This document shows, in pieces, positions 11,033 through 23,494 of a stretch of DNA of 64,000 nt. Positions within the stretch are counted from its first letter, which is position 1. Each line of letters opens with the position of its first letter. The notes under the pieces are model-generated. The model saw only the letters and a list, made by a program, of their open reading frames with translations, had not been told where the DNA came from and did no database searches. The stretch lies in the NCBI GenBank assembly GCA_911810475.1, contig OU461276.1, positions 675,501-739,500 on the forward strand, given 5' to 3'. Position numbers and translations under genes: made by a program. Source of the stretch: Candidatus Celerinatantimonas neptuna. Lineage in GTDB: Bacteria > Pseudomonadota > Gammaproteobacteria > Enterobacterales > Celerinatantimonadaceae.

Positions 11033-12816
11033 TTACGGGCAATCTCCAATAATTGTTCACCACTAAACGCAAATAATAAAGATTCTGGTAAATATCCTGT
11101 TTGTGGATCCAGAACCTGCTGGTAAATACCTAAAGCAGCAGACCAGTTAAAACTGAGCTGCAAACTGCCAACTTTAGCAAGTTGCTGGCAACACCAATTA
11201 GGATCTTCAATTGATGTTGTACTTGCTCTGGCACAATTCTCTGCAAGCATTGCAATCATATTCTGATGGTTTGCTCTACGTAGACAACTGGGGACTTCCA
11301 TCAGAACCAGAGTCATCTGATCACCACGAAGCAGAAAACCTAACTGCTCAAATAGTTGCAAGTGTTGACTAACCCACTGCTGGGCACTAGATTCAAGTTT
11401 TATCTTTTGCGGTAACAATAAAGGTGCCCGAACAAGCCCTTTAGCCCATTGCTCTAAAAAACGTTGCTGATTATATAGTTGCCAGGCCAGAGCAAGATCT
11501 AAAAGCGCCATTTGAGAAACCTGATCTCCCACGAGCAAATAACGTGATTCAATCAACTGCAGTGGCCTCAAAACAGCTGATGAAGATACATCCGTATCAT
11601 GATGTATTAGCTCACCTGACGCATCCGTATGCGTTTGATCTAACCACTGGGTTTGGGTCGCTATCTGTTTTCGACCAGGACGGGATTGTGGTTGAAAATT
11701 TAATGACTTAGGTTGATACAGTGTTTTTTCAGAAGACAATTCAGAAACAAAACTTTCTTGAGTTTCAGATGATACATAGCCATGTGTTGGAGCTTCTGAC
11801 AGAGAAGACGGCTCTCCCATCGACGTTTTTAATACATCGACTAAAACTCGCTGAATATAATCATGAACCAATCGAGCCTGATGGAAACGAACTTCATGTT
11901 TTGTCGGATGCACATTCACATCAACCTGCTCTGGAGGGATCTCCAAATACAGGACAAAAGAAGGATTTAGATGTTCATCAAGGTAGTGTGCGAAACTCTG
12001 ACGAATCGCATGATGGATCAGTTTATCCCGAATGACCCGACCATTGACATAAAAGTACTGTTGATCATAACCACTGCGAGCGATTTCAGGAAGCCCCAAC
12101 CATCCCCAAAGTCGCATGTTCTGATGTTGGTTGTCAAGTTGAACTACCTGTTTAATAAACCCGTTACCAAGCACCCCAGACACTCGCTTGTCATATCGTT
12201 CACGGTTTGTTACAGCACGGAACTGACGTAACAGCTTACCATTATGAGACAGTTTCATTGATACATCGTAATGGCTCAATGCCAGCCGTTTTATCAGCTC
12301 ATCGATATGCGTAAATTCAGTCTTTTCGCTGCGTAGAAATTTTCGTCTGGCAGGGGTATTAAAAAAAAGATCAAGCACCTCAACAGAAGTCCCTACCGGA
12401 TGTGCTGCTGGTAAAACTTCAACAGCCATATCACGACCCGATGCACGAGCCTGCCAGGCGTTATCCTGGTCAGAAGGATGAGAAGTCAACGTCAACCGGG
12501 AAACCGAACTAATACTAGCTAATGCTTCACCGCGAAATCCTAATGTGGCAATATGTTCCAAATCATCCTGACTGCTAAGCTTACTAGTTGCATGTCGGGA
12601 TAAAGCCAGGGTCAATTCATTTTCATGAATCCCCCCACCATTATCGCGAATCAGAATTCGTTTATGACCCCCGCGATCAATTTCAATTTCAATCGAACTT
12701 GCCCCGGCATCCAGACTATTTTCAACAAGTTCTTTGACAACTGATGCCGGTCTCTCAACCACTTCACCAGCTGCAATCTGGTTCGCAAGCTGAGTTGGCA
12801 GAACTCGAATAGGCAT
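11029..12816 (-). CDS. mutL: DNA mismatch repair protein MutL (MutH-dependent type)
   Basis: MutL links MutS mismatch recognition to strand incision. The protein is 595 residues. The N-terminal GHKL ATPase domain shows [21 protein letters not shown] and [11 protein letters not shown]. The C-terminal dimerisation domain lacks the endonuclease motif DQHA(X)2E(X)4E. The equivalent stretch reads [16 protein letters not shown]. That pattern is known from species that use MutH and Dam methylation, so incision by MutH is predicted. The gene lies between amiB and miaA in the conserved order. Confidence 0.97.
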   Translation of the reverse strand: MPIRVLPTQLANQIAAGEVVERPASVVKELVENSLDAGASSIEIEIDRGGHKRILIRDNGGGIHENELTLALSRHATSKLSSQDDLEHIATLGFRGEALASISSVSRLTLTSHPSDQDNAWQARASGRDMAVEVLPAAHPVGTSVEVLDLFFNTPARRKFLRSEKTEFTHIDELIKRLALSHYDVSMKLSHNGKLLRQFRAVTNRERYDKRVSGVLGNGFIKQVVQLDNQHQNMRLWGWLGLPEIARSGYDQQYFYVNGRVIRDKLIHHAIRQSFAHYLDEHLNPSFVLYLEIPPEQVDVNVHPTKHEVRFHQARLVHDYIQRVLVDVLKTSMGEPSSLSEAPTHGYVSSETQESFVSELSSEKTLYQPKSLNFQPQSRPGRKQIATQTQWLDQTHTDASGELIHHDTDVSSSAVLRPLQLIESRYLLVGDQVSQMALLDLALAWQLYNQQRFLEQWAKGLVRAPLLLPQKIKLESSAQQWVSQHLQLFEQLGFLLRGDQMTLVLMEVPSCLRRANHQNMIAMLAENCARASTTSIEDPNWCCQQLAKVGSLQLSFNWSAALGIYQQVLDPQTGYLPESLLFAFSGEQLLEIARK

Positions 12817-12834
12817 ACTCTATATCCTTTATGA

Positions 12835-14181
12835 TCAGCTACGAGGAATCACTAAAACCTGCCCAACGTAAAGACGACTGTTGGATAAACGGTTAGCCGT
12901 TTTTAACGCCCGAATCGAAGTACGATAGCGATCTGCAATCAAAGAAAGCGAATCACCTCTTTTAACGGTATATTTCACCTTACCATAATGCATGGCATAC
13001 CAGGTTCCCAGCGGAGGATGCTGACGATAATACTTGCGAAGCCCTAAGAAAATAGCTCTGGCTAAAACTTGCTGGTGATGAGGAGAACTTAACAAACGTT
13101 CCTCAATCGGATTGGTAATAAATCCTGTTTCAACCAGCATTGATGGAATATCAGGTGATTTGAGGACAGCAAGACTGGCATGCTGAGGAACCCGCTTATG
13201 CATCACGGTCACTTTTTTCAACTGATTGACAATATCGCTGGCAATCCGAAATCCAGAGTTCATGGAATGATCCATACTCATATCCAGTAATGCACGGGCA
13301 AGATATTGATCATTGGGAGTCGTTTTTAAAACTTCTCCGGCACCTCCAAGCAATTCAGTAGGCTGCTTACTCCTGTCTAACCAGCGGCCGATTTCCCGGT
13401 TCGCCCTTCTTGCCGACAAGACCCATACTGATGCACCTCGAGGTTTGGGAGATGCAAAGCCATCAGCATGAATTGAAATCAACATATCCGCATGACTTTT
13501 CCGAGCCAATTCAGAACGCTTATCAAGCGGAATAAAATAATCACCTTTGCGAATAAGAACCGCTTTCATTCCTCGTTCACGGTTAACTAATCTGGCTAAC
13601 CGCTTGGCAATCGGTAACGTTACATTTTTCTCATCAATTCCGTCAGGTCCTATCGCACCTGTATCCTTACCACCGTGGCCGGCATCAATCGCGATAATAA
13701 TTTTACGCTCATCAGACACAACCGCTTTTTCACTTTTAACCGGCTTTTTACTAGTTTGAAGTAACTGCTTAGGAAATGAACTATGATCGGGAAGATCAAT
13801 AACTAACCGGGGGCCATATTTGCCAGCAGCAGGCAGAGGAAAAACAGTTGGCTTCACAAGGTGGCTAAGATCGGCAACCAACCTGATCCCCCCCTTTCGG
13901 GGCGATTTACTATAACGTAGTTTTGTCAATAATTTACCGCGAATATGGACCTTACGCAGCGCCACACGAGTTCGGCTCTTCGACAAGTCAATCACTAATC
14001 GATTCGGCTTTTTCAGTCGAAAAAAACTAAACTGAGGACTTTTCGTCAAATCTAAAACAATTCGTGTATGTCCCGAACCGGACCACACTCGAATATTGGA
14101 AATAATGTTCGGCTTGGCCTGTGCCACACTGCAAAACAGTAAAACAACCAAAGCCAGTAACCAAGTCTGTGACCGCTGCAT
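12835..14181 (-). CDS. amiB: N-acetylmuramoyl-L-alanine amidase AmiB, with AMIN and LysM domains
   Basis: This periplasmic zinc amidase splits septal peptidoglycan for daughter-cell separation and is normally activated by EnvC/NlpD. The 448-residue protein has a signal peptide (cleavage after about AQA, residue 22) and an AMIN targeting domain (about residues 25-130). The Amidase_3 catalytic domain follows (DAGHGGKDTGAIGP with zinc His, then SIHADGF, LVETGFITNP), ending in one LysM repeat (YTVKRGDSLSLIADRY). It follows tsaE by 20 bases. Confidence 0.96.
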   Translation of the reverse strand: MQRSQTWLLALVVLLFCSVAQAKPNIISNIRVWSGSGHTRIVLDLTKSPQFSFFRLKKPNRLVIDLSKSRTRVALRKVHIRGKLLTKLRYSKSPRKGGIRLVADLSHLVKPTVFPLPAAGKYGPRLVIDLPDHSSFPKQLLQTSKKPVKSEKAVVSDERKIIIAIDAGHGGKDTGAIGPDGIDEKNVTLPIAKRLARLVNRERGMKAVLIRKGDYFIPLDKRSELARKSHADMLISIHADGFASPKPRGASVWVLSARRANREIGRWLDRSKQPTELLGGAGEVLKTTPNDQYLARALLDMSMDHSMNSGFRIASDIVNQLKKVTVMHKRVPQHASLAVLKSPDIPSMLVETGFITNPIEERLLSSPHHQQVLARAIFLGLRKYYRQHPPLGTWYAMHYGKVKYTVKRGDSLSLIADRYRTSIRALKTANRLSNSRLYVGQVLVIPRS

Positions 14182-14201
14182 AAAAAATAATCTATCGCTA
14201 A

Positions 14202-14678
14202 CTACTTATCTTGTAAATAAATGCTATTCAAATAATCGACCAGTTGATCGCCACTATCCGAATGCCCTATCAACTCAGCATAACGCCCATAATCCTGATA
14301 AAACAATTTAATCGTCAGATCAGCATCATCAAGCATTCCTACGCCTTTTTCCGGCCATTCAACAATCGCTAACTGACCTGGTCCAAAATAATCACGCACA
14401 CCAATAAACTCAAGTTCTTCCGGATCAGCCAAACGATAAAGATCAAAATGGTTAACCTGCCAGGGATCAAGCTCATAAGGCTCAACCAGCGTATAAGTCG
14501 GGCTTTTAACATTTCCCTGATGGCCCAATCCCTGAATAATGCCCCGGGTTAGCGTCGTTTTCCCCGCACCAAGATCACCTTCCAAAAAAATCGTCATTGC
14601 CTGATTAAGACCTCTTGCAATATTGCGTCCCAGAGCAACAGTTGCTTGAGCATCATTCAGGTTAATTTGCCAATTCAT
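14202..14678 (-). CDS. tsaE: TsaE, ATPase of the tRNA t6A37 synthesis complex
   Basis: TsaE is the P-loop ATPase that works with TsaB and TsaD to put threonylcarbamoyl on A37 of ANN-decoding tRNAs. The product is 158 residues. The Walker A motif GDLGAGKTTLTRG is at about residues 35-47, followed by SPTYTLVEPY and HFDLYRL. The start overlaps the end of nnrD by 4 bases, a coupling also known elsewhere. Confidence 0.97.
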   Translation of the reverse strand: MNWQINLNDAQATVALGRNIARGLNQAMTIFLEGDLGAGKTTLTRGIIQGLGHQGNVKSPTYTLVEPYELDPWQVNHFDLYRLADPEELEFIGVRDYFGPGQLAIVEWPEKGVGMLDDADLTIKLFYQDYGRYAELIGHSDSGDQLVDYLNSIYLQDK

Positions 14679-16192
14679 TCCATCTGTTCCGGATTCACCA
14701 ATACCCTTATTTCGGGTAATAAATCGCCAGCGAGCATTCCCCGTTGACCGTTCACTGCAGCCCTGTCTGCCGCTTCACCATGCAAACATACAGCCAAACA
14801 TGCTGCATCAACTGCCGGCACATGCTGAGCAAGCAAACCACCGATTATACCTGAAAGGACATCGCCCATGCCACCACTAGCCATTCCCGGATTACCAACC
14901 GCTAATACATAGCATTGTTCATCTGGTGTTGCGACTATCGTACCTGCGCCTTTAAGCACAACAACCGCATCATATCGTCTGGCAATTTTGATAGCCGCAG
15001 CAAAACGATCCTGCTCAACATCTCTCACCTGACACGCTAACAATCGTGCGGCCTCCCCCGGATGAGGAGTTAAAATCCAGTTTCCTCGGGCTTTTGGCTC
15101 TTGTGCCAATAAATTAAGGCCATCGGCATCAAGCACTAATGGCTTATCACTCTCAAGTGCATACTGCCAGAGCCACTTCGACCAGTCACTTTGTCCAAGC
15201 CCAGGCCCCACAACTAAAACACTCGCCTGTTGAATTGACCGGCTCAACTGTACCTGATCAGTCAGCGTTAATCCGTGGGCCATAAGTTCAGGACGACCAG
15301 ACAAAACAATTGAAAGATGCTCAGGACGCGTTAGTACTTCAATGAGTCCGGCTCCGGTCCGCTGACACGCTTCACCGGCCAATCGAATCGCACCAGCAGT
15401 GCCATAATCACCGCCAAGCAAAACAACTCGACCAAAATACCCTTTATGAGCAATAACACTGCGAAACGGCAACCATTTTTTAAAACGGGCATAATCACCT
15501 CGCTGTACACGCCCTTTGTGCCAATTTTCTAAAGGCTTAGACAGTCCCAAATTCGAATACAGAATGTCTCCACAGTAAGCAGCTGCCTGACCGGTCAAAA
15601 GGCCTTGTTTGATCCCAATAAATGTAATTGTCGCAGTAGCTTTAACGGCAATTCCAAGTGGTTGACCGGTATCAGCACTCAACCCGGAAGGTATATCCAG
15701 AGCCAGAACAGGAGAGTTCAATGCATTCATTTGAGTAATCAAATCAATACAGTCAGAGCGAACAGCGCCTTTAAGGCCCGATCCCAATAATGCATCAATC
15801 ACAACATCACACGGACCAGCCTGAGACAATGTATCCAACATCCGAACATTTGCACCCTGTAATTTTTGCCAGGCACAAGATGCTTCATTAGGGAAATGGA
15901 CCGGATCCCCATGCAACAATAATTCAACAGTAAACCCCTGCTCCGCAGCGAGACGGGCTACAACTAAGCCATCTCCACCATTGTTTCCTCCTCCCGCTAT
16001 AATTAATAAGCGTCGGGCATCAGGCCAGTGGCAACGAAGTAGATGATAACTACCCGTTCCGGCTCGCTCCATTAATTGATCTAAAGATATCTTGCCCTGT
16101 TCAGCAAGTTGGGGTTCGGCTTGTTTAACCTGTTCGGCTGTCCATAATGAATATGGTAAAGTCGCGGTAAAATCATCTGTAATATTAACCAT
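14675..16192 (-). CDS. nnrD: Bifunctional NAD(P)HX epimerase / ADP-dependent NAD(P)HX dehydratase
   Basis: This enzyme repairs hydrated NADH and NADPH. The N-terminal NnrE domain epimerises S/R-NAD(P)HX (GGGNNGGDGLVVARLA, then ALLGSGLKG). The C-terminal ribokinase-like NnrD domain dehydrates it using ADP (LTPHPGEAARLL, GNPGMASGGMGDVLSG). I choose the ATG at 16190-16192 (505 residues). A 32-codon upstream extension would lie inside queG and has no family counterpart. The start codon shares the palindrome CCATGG with the divergent queG start. Confidence 0.95.
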   Translation of the reverse strand: MVNITDDFTATLPYSLWTAEQVKQAEPQLAEQGKISLDQLMERAGTGSYHLLRCHWPDARRLLIIAGGGNNGGDGLVVARLAAEQGFTVELLLHGDPVHFPNEASCAWQKLQGANVRMLDTLSQAGPCDVVIDALLGSGLKGAVRSDCIDLITQMNALNSPVLALDIPSGLSADTGQPLGIAVKATATITFIGIKQGLLTGQAAAYCGDILYSNLGLSKPLENWHKGRVQRGDYARFKKWLPFRSVIAHKGYFGRVVLLGGDYGTAGAIRLAGEACQRTGAGLIEVLTRPEHLSIVLSGRPELMAHGLTLTDQVQLSRSIQQASVLVVGPGLGQSDWSKWLWQYALESDKPLVLDADGLNLLAQEPKARGNWILTPHPGEAARLLACQVRDVEQDRFAAAIKIARRYDAVVVLKGAGTIVATPDEQCYVLAVGNPGMASGGMGDVLSGIIGGLLAQHVPAVDAACLAVCLHGEAADRAAVNGQRGMLAGDLLPEIRVLVNPEQME

Positions 16193-17324
16193 GGTTCCAG
16201 ATCCTAACATCGACTTACAAAGATTAGCCCAAGATATCAAGCTCTGGGGAAAAGCGCTAGGCTTTAACGATATTGCCATCACTGACACTGATGTTAGTAC
16301 TCACCATCAGGCTTACCAGCATTGACTAGCACAAAACTATCATGGCCGGATGAGTTTCTTAGAACGCAATCAGGAACTTCGTAACAATCCAACATTATTG
16401 CATCCGGGCACATTGCGGGTGATTAGCGTCAGAATGAATTACCTCCCCCGTAATGCGGGCTTTGCGACGACTTTAAAAAATCCCAATCAAGCTTATATCA
16501 GCCGTTATGCTTTAGGACGAGACTACCATAAAGTGCTTCGCAAACGCTTAAAGCATCTGGCAGAGAAGATCAAAACTGTCTACGCCGGCCTTGAATACCG
16601 TCCTTTTGTTGACTCAGCTCCCGTCATGGAGCGCCCTCTGGCAAAAAAAGCAGGTCTTGGATGGACAGGGAAACATACTCTGTTAATCAATCAGCACGAT
16701 AGTTCCTGGTTTTTTCTAGGAGAACTACTGGTAAATATTCCTCTCCCTATCGATCAATCGGTTCAAGAGCAATGCGGTCATTGTGTCGCATGTATGAAAC
16801 AATGCCCAACTCAGGCAATTATTTCCCCTTACCAGGTTGATGCAAGGCGCTGTATCTCTTATTTAACCATCGAAAATGACGGACCGAGCCCTGAACAATT
16901 CAGGCCATTTATGGGCAACCGTATCTATGGGTGTGATGATTGTCAGCTTGTCTGTCCCTGGAATCGCCATAGCACTCTTGGCACAGAATCTGATTTTCTG
17001 GCACGACACGAACTTGACAAAGTATCCCTTTTAACCTAATTCCAATGGGATGAGAGCACATTTCTCAAAAAAACAGAAGGGTCACCCATTCGTCGTATCG
17101 GCTATATATGATGGCAACGAAATATAGCAGTAGCACTTGGGAATACCCCCGCTTCACCAAGTATTATAACGACCTTAGAAGCACACAAGAAAACAGCAAC
17201 CCCATTAGTGCAAGAACATATTAACTGAGCTCTAAAACAACAGCATAAGAAACTGGCAACGATAACGCGTCAGACGCAACGATTAATCCGAATTATTGAA
17301 AAGGGTCTTCCCCGGGATGCCTGA
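16191..17324 (+). pseudogene. queG: Epoxyqueuosine reductase QueG, broken by four in-frame stop codons
   Basis: QueG reduces epoxyqueuosine to queuosine in tRNA wobble position 34, using cobalamin and two [4Fe-4S] clusters. From the ATG at 16191 one frame runs 378 codons to the natural end EKGLPRDA and a TGA at 17322, the length of intact QueG (about 379). It is interrupted by TGA at 16323-16325, TAA at 17037-17039, TGA at 17109-17111 and TGA at 17226-17228. By comparison with remembered E. coli QueG the lost residues are Trp, probably Leu, Arg and Trp, each one base change from a stop. No frameshift is seen. Both cluster motifs, CGHCVACMKQCP and CDDCQLVCPW, are intact. An in-frame ATG at 16350 could give a 229-residue fragment, but it lacks both ends. 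Confidence 0.93.
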
Positions 17325-17349
17325 TAAGCATCAAAACATATATATAATC

Positions 17350-17640
17350 GTATATAAAGAAGTGGACCCCAATGCCCATATCGCGCATGATCCGAACAAT
17401 ACGCTTACGATTAACGTGATGCCCTTTTTTAGCCAGCTCGTTTCAAATTCGCCTACTGCCCATAAACGGATACTGGAAGTGAATTTCGTCAATGATACGA
17501 CGCAACTCAATTTCCTCAACAGATAGTCCAAAAGGCTGATAGTCAGCCGTTGAGCGAGCAATGTTCAGAATCCCACACTGCCGCTTTATCGATAATTGGG
17601 AACCACTTCTGCCGTCGTCGGACTCACTTTTAATCATCAC
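17350..17640 (-). mobile_element. Remnant of an IS3-family transposase (OrfB N-terminal part)
   Basis: Reading leftward from 17640, the frame gives SIKRQCGILNIARST, GLSVEEIELRRIIDEIH, YPFMGSRRI, a TGA, then NELAKKGHHVNRKRIVRIM and RDMGIGV. This is the N-terminal region of IS3-family OrfB transposases. The TGA replaces the Arg expected after GSRRI. The rve integrase core with its DDE residues is missing and no terminal repeats are visible, so this is a dead fragment. It begins about 25 bases beyond the end of the queG pseudogene. Confidence 0.75.
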
Positions 17641-17999
17641 CTACAAGATAGACTAGAATTGATTAATACTCATCTCAAGGTTCTGTTATTACGTATGGGG
17701 ATTACCGGGAAAAAAGAACAAAAGACACGCAAAAATATATTAAGGAATAAGGAATAAACAACAGCCCCCACCTTCAACTCAAAACAGCGTAACCAACAGG
17801 AAATTTCTGGCAAGTAGCCTTAAATCTCCTGTTATCATCTTTCTATCTCACAAATTACTTTAGATGGTCCGTTGACAATTGAACCTAATCAACTAATTTT
17901 TAACAATATACATAAAAAATCAGCAAATATTTATCACATAAACTTGACCATTTTTTTCGAATAGCTACGATTTCACTGAATCCTTTAAGAGCCAAACAC
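17641..17999. other. Intergenic region upstream of the antiporter, no gene recognised
   Basis: A short plus-strand open stretch (about 17635-17757, containing LINTHLKVLLLRMGITGKK) matches nothing I recognise and has no start site. It may be debris from the same event that left the transposase remnant. The AT-rich part from about 17870 must contain the promoter of the antiporter gene. Confidence 0.4.
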
Positions 18000-19829
18000 A
18001 TGACAAATCTTGCTCTGGCATTATCACTAATTGCTGCCATTTCACTCGCTGCTCAATGGATAGCCTGGCGACTCAAACTACCCGCTATTCTATTCTTACT
18101 AGCCGCAGGACTTTTTTTAGGGCCCATCGGCCAGCTCCTCGATCCCGATCTACTGATGGGAAAACTCCTTTTCCCGCTGGTTTCCATTGCCGTTGCAATT
18201 ATCTTATTCGAAGGTGCTCTTACATTACGCTTTCATGAGATTAAAGGGCTCGTCAAGGTCGTGTGGAATCTAGTCAGTGTCGGGCTATTCGTCACATTCG
18301 CAATCCTGACTTGCACCAGTCATTTTCTGCTTGGGATCTCCTGGCGTGTCTCGCTGCTATTTGGCTCAATTATGGTCGTGACCGGTCCGACCGTCGTTGC
18401 CCCTTTATTACGTACTATTCGCCCCCGCACCGAACTGGACAAAATTCTAAGATGGGAAGGCATCATTGTCGATCCTCTGGGCGCAATTTTTGCTGTCCTC
18501 ATGTTTGACTTTATTATGGTTCAGGCTTCTCAGGTGGCTATCATCCACGGCATTGCTATTATCAGCAAAACCATAGGATTAGGAGGGATATTGGGATTAG
18601 GAGCAGGTTTTGCCGTCGCCACTGCACTAAAACGCGGCTGGGTTCCGCTTTATTTAAGAAAGGTTGGAGTGCTGGCCATAGTCTTACTTGCATATTCATT
18701 AAGCGAGCAACTCCAACATGAATCAGGACTGTTAACCGTCACGGTTATGGGAATGGTATTAGCCAACAAATCAGATCTTGATATTGCCGACATTATGGAG
18801 TTTAAAGAAGATCTCTCGGTTATTCTGATTTCGGCTTTATTTATCCTGCTAGCTGCCCGGGTTAACCTTGATAATCTAATCGCTCTGGGATGGCCACTAC
18901 TTATATTACTAGGCGTAGTACAGTTCATAGCACGGCCATTATGTGTCCTGTGCAGCGCCTACACACCGAAACTTAGCTGGCGGGATAGGGCATTTCTTTC
19001 CTGGATAGCTCCTCGAGGGATTGTCGCAGCTGCAGTTAGCTCCCTATTTGCTTTGCGACTTCAACAAGCAGGCGTTGCAGATGCTGATAAACTAGTCTCA
19101 CTGTCATTTGCAGTCATCATTGCCACAGTCATCTTACAAAGCCTGACAGCAGGACCTGTCGCACGATTATTAGGTGTCGTACAAGAAGCCCCAAGCGGCA
19201 TTCTTCTGATCGGAGCGAATACATTAGCGCGCTCCATCGCTAAAGCACTACGCAAAGCTGAATTTAATGTATTATTAGCCGATCCGGTATGGGAAAACTA
19301 TCGGTTAGCACGAATGGACGGATTAGATGTTTATTATGGCAACCCGCAATCAGAACAAGCCGAGGCAATACTGGATTTTTCATCCATTCGACAAGTTTTT
19401 GCACTCTCACCTAACCGCCATCAGAATGCCAATGCAATTGCCCATTTTGCTTACACGTTCAGTCCTGAACAGGTTTACTCCATCCGGTCAACACAAGGGA
19501 AAGGATTCGCCAATCAGGAAAGTACTGCTTTTCGGGCCCGGCAAATTCTGTTCTCAGAAGATTGTACCTTTACCAAGCTAAACTCACTTCTCAAACAAGG
19601 ATGGCAGGTTAAAACAACCAAACTCAAAGAAGCATTCGACTGGCAAGCATATAAAGAACGTCAAAAAGAGGCGTTACCTTTATTCGTTGTCGATAAAAAA
19701 GGGTTACTGGTTCCCATGATAGGCAACGGCTACCAACCGGAAGCAGAGGAAACCATTATTGCCTTATCACCACCGACTCAAAACACTTCCCAAGCAAGCA
19801 AGACTCAAAATGCTAAAAATCTCTCATAA
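18000..19829 (+). CDS. CPA1-family Na+(K+)/H+ antiporter with a C-terminal Rossmann (RCK-like) domain
   Basis: The 609-residue protein has about 12 hydrophobic segments in residues 1-390, with CPA1 signatures such as ILFEGALTLRF, the discontinuous-helix region VTGPTVVAPLLRTIRP and the ion-site pair in EGIIVDPLGAIFAVL. A soluble domain beginning GILLIGANTLARSIAKAL (about residue 400) is a TrkA-N/RCK-type nucleotide-binding fold. The tail is polar. It should exchange cytoplasmic Na+ or K+ for H+ and help pH or salt homeostasis. The transported ion cannot be read from sequence. It stands alone, convergent with pnuC. The start is preceded by a weak AAGAG. Confidence 0.88.
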   Translation: MTNLALALSLIAAISLAAQWIAWRLKLPAILFLLAAGLFLGPIGQLLDPDLLMGKLLFPLVSIAVAIILFEGALTLRFHEIKGLVKVVWNLVSVGLFVTFAILTCTSHFLLGISWRVSLLFGSIMVVTGPTVVAPLLRTIRPRTELDKILRWEGIIVDPLGAIFAVLMFDFIMVQASQVAIIHGIAIISKTIGLGGILGLGAGFAVATALKRGWVPLYLRKVGVLAIVLLAYSLSEQLQHESGLLTVTVMGMVLANKSDLDIADIMEFKEDLSVILISALFILLAARVNLDNLIALGWPLLILLGVVQFIARPLCVLCSAYTPKLSWRDRAFLSWIAPRGIVAAAVSSLFALRLQQAGVADADKLVSLSFAVIIATVILQSLTAGPVARLLGVVQEAPSGILLIGANTLARSIAKALRKAEFNVLLADPVWENYRLARMDGLDVYYGNPQSEQAEAILDFSSIRQVFALSPNRHQNANAIAHFAYTFSPEQVYSIRSTQGKGFANQESTAFRARQILFSEDCTFTKLNSLLKQGWQVKTTKLKEAFDWQAYKERQKEALPLFVVDKKGLLVPMIGNGYQPEAEETIIALSPPTQNTSQASKTQNAKNLS

Positions 19830-19873
19830 TATTCAGCCATAACCTGGGCATGCACGGCTCAGGTTAATCAACT

Positions 19874-20617
19874 CTATTTAGCCGTTTCAAAAAAGCTTAA
19901 ACGACAAGATTTATACCAGTTGACAGCACCATAGATACTATTAGCCAGATAAGCAATCCACATAACTAATACCGCATATGCCGCCGGATTAAAACGACCG
20001 GCGACAACCCACATCCAGACCGAAAGTACATTAACAACAACCCAGCCAATCCATTGTTCCCAGTAACCTTTCACCATCAACAACATGGCAAAGATGCTGA
20101 TCATATTGGTTGATGAGTCTACATAAGGCATTGCATCATTCGTATAATGGACTAAATAGTAACCATAGCCATAAATACAAACCGATAAGAAAACCAGATA
20201 AATAAGCGATTGCGACAAAGTAAGAGCCCGAACTTTAACCTCGCTATTCTCCATATGTTTGGACCAGAAATACGCCCCAATAAACTGAAAAGGAAAGTAA
20301 AACAAAAAGTTCAGCGCTGCATCACCATAATAAGTCGAATAATAAGCCGCTGCACCATAGACAAAAGCATTCACCAGACCGAACTGAAAGTTCGACAGTT
20401 TACGCATATTAATCAGGAACACACAGATGATGCCACTCAGACCGGCAATAATATAAACCAAATCAAGCCTGCTCGGATGAAACAGCGAACGATCAGCTAT
20501 CGAAGGAAGCAAAACAGCCAGACACATTAATCCTAATGCTATTTTTTGCTTACCGGTTAAGCTCAAAAAATCACGGACAACTAATCGGGGATCAAATGCA
20601 GCAAACATCGTGTTCAT
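19874..20617 (-). CDS. pnuC: PnuC-family nicotinamide riboside transporter
   Basis: PnuC proteins facilitate diffusion of nicotinamide riboside (or a related vitamin) across the inner membrane, where a kinase traps it. I choose the ATG at 20615-20617 (247 residues, MNTMFAAFDP). An upstream in-frame extension of 22 codons looks untranslated. There are about seven hydrophobic segments and the family signatures FPFQFIGAYFWSKHM and WEQWIGWVVVNVLSVWMW, with tryptophans at the substrate site. No nadR or other kinase gene is adjacent. The substrate is inferred from family membership only, and thiamine-type PnuT relatives exist. Confidence 0.82.
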   Translation of the reverse strand: MNTMFAAFDPRLVVRDFLSLTGKQKIALGLMCLAVLLPSIADRSLFHPSRLDLVYIIAGLSGIICVFLINMRKLSNFQFGLVNAFVYGAAAYYSTYYGDAALNFLFYFPFQFIGAYFWSKHMENSEVKVRALTLSQSLIYLVFLSVCIYGYGYYLVHYTNDAMPYVDSSTNMISIFAMLLMVKGYWEQWIGWVVVNVLSVWMWVVAGRFNPAAYAVLVMWIAYLANSIYGAVNWYKSCRLSFFETAK

Positions 20618-20723
20618 GAGGGAAACATCCTTTAAACATATGTATTTCCCGATTGTACCGTCCCCCGAATACAAATGCAGCACATACCCTCAAGTGTAAT
20701 AAAACTCAAAAGAACGACACAAA

Positions 20724-20756
20724 AAAACAGCATTTGAAAATTTCAAATGCTGTTTT
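20724..20756 (-). terminator. Rho-independent terminator after katG
   Basis: A near-perfect inverted repeat (CAGCATTTGAAA at 20728-20739 and its complement at 20741-20752) is flanked by A-run and T-run on both sides. It lies 28 bases beyond the katG stop, separates katG from pnuC and could act in both directions. Confidence 0.85.
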
Positions 20757-20784
20757 ATGAGAAACCGTTATTCAACAGCGACAA

Positions 20785-23494
<2,710 letters not shown>

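Noticed and set aside
16323-17228. TGA recoding (Sec or Trp) as an explanation for the queG stops
   Set aside because: One of the four stops is TAA, TGA ends other genes normally here, the affected residues differ (Trp, Leu, Arg), and no SECIS-like element was evident. Nonsense mutation is simpler.
19837-19866. Imperfect hairpin between the antiporter and pnuC as a terminator
   Set aside because: AACCTG and CAGGTT pair, but the centre is mismatched and no T-run follows on either strand.
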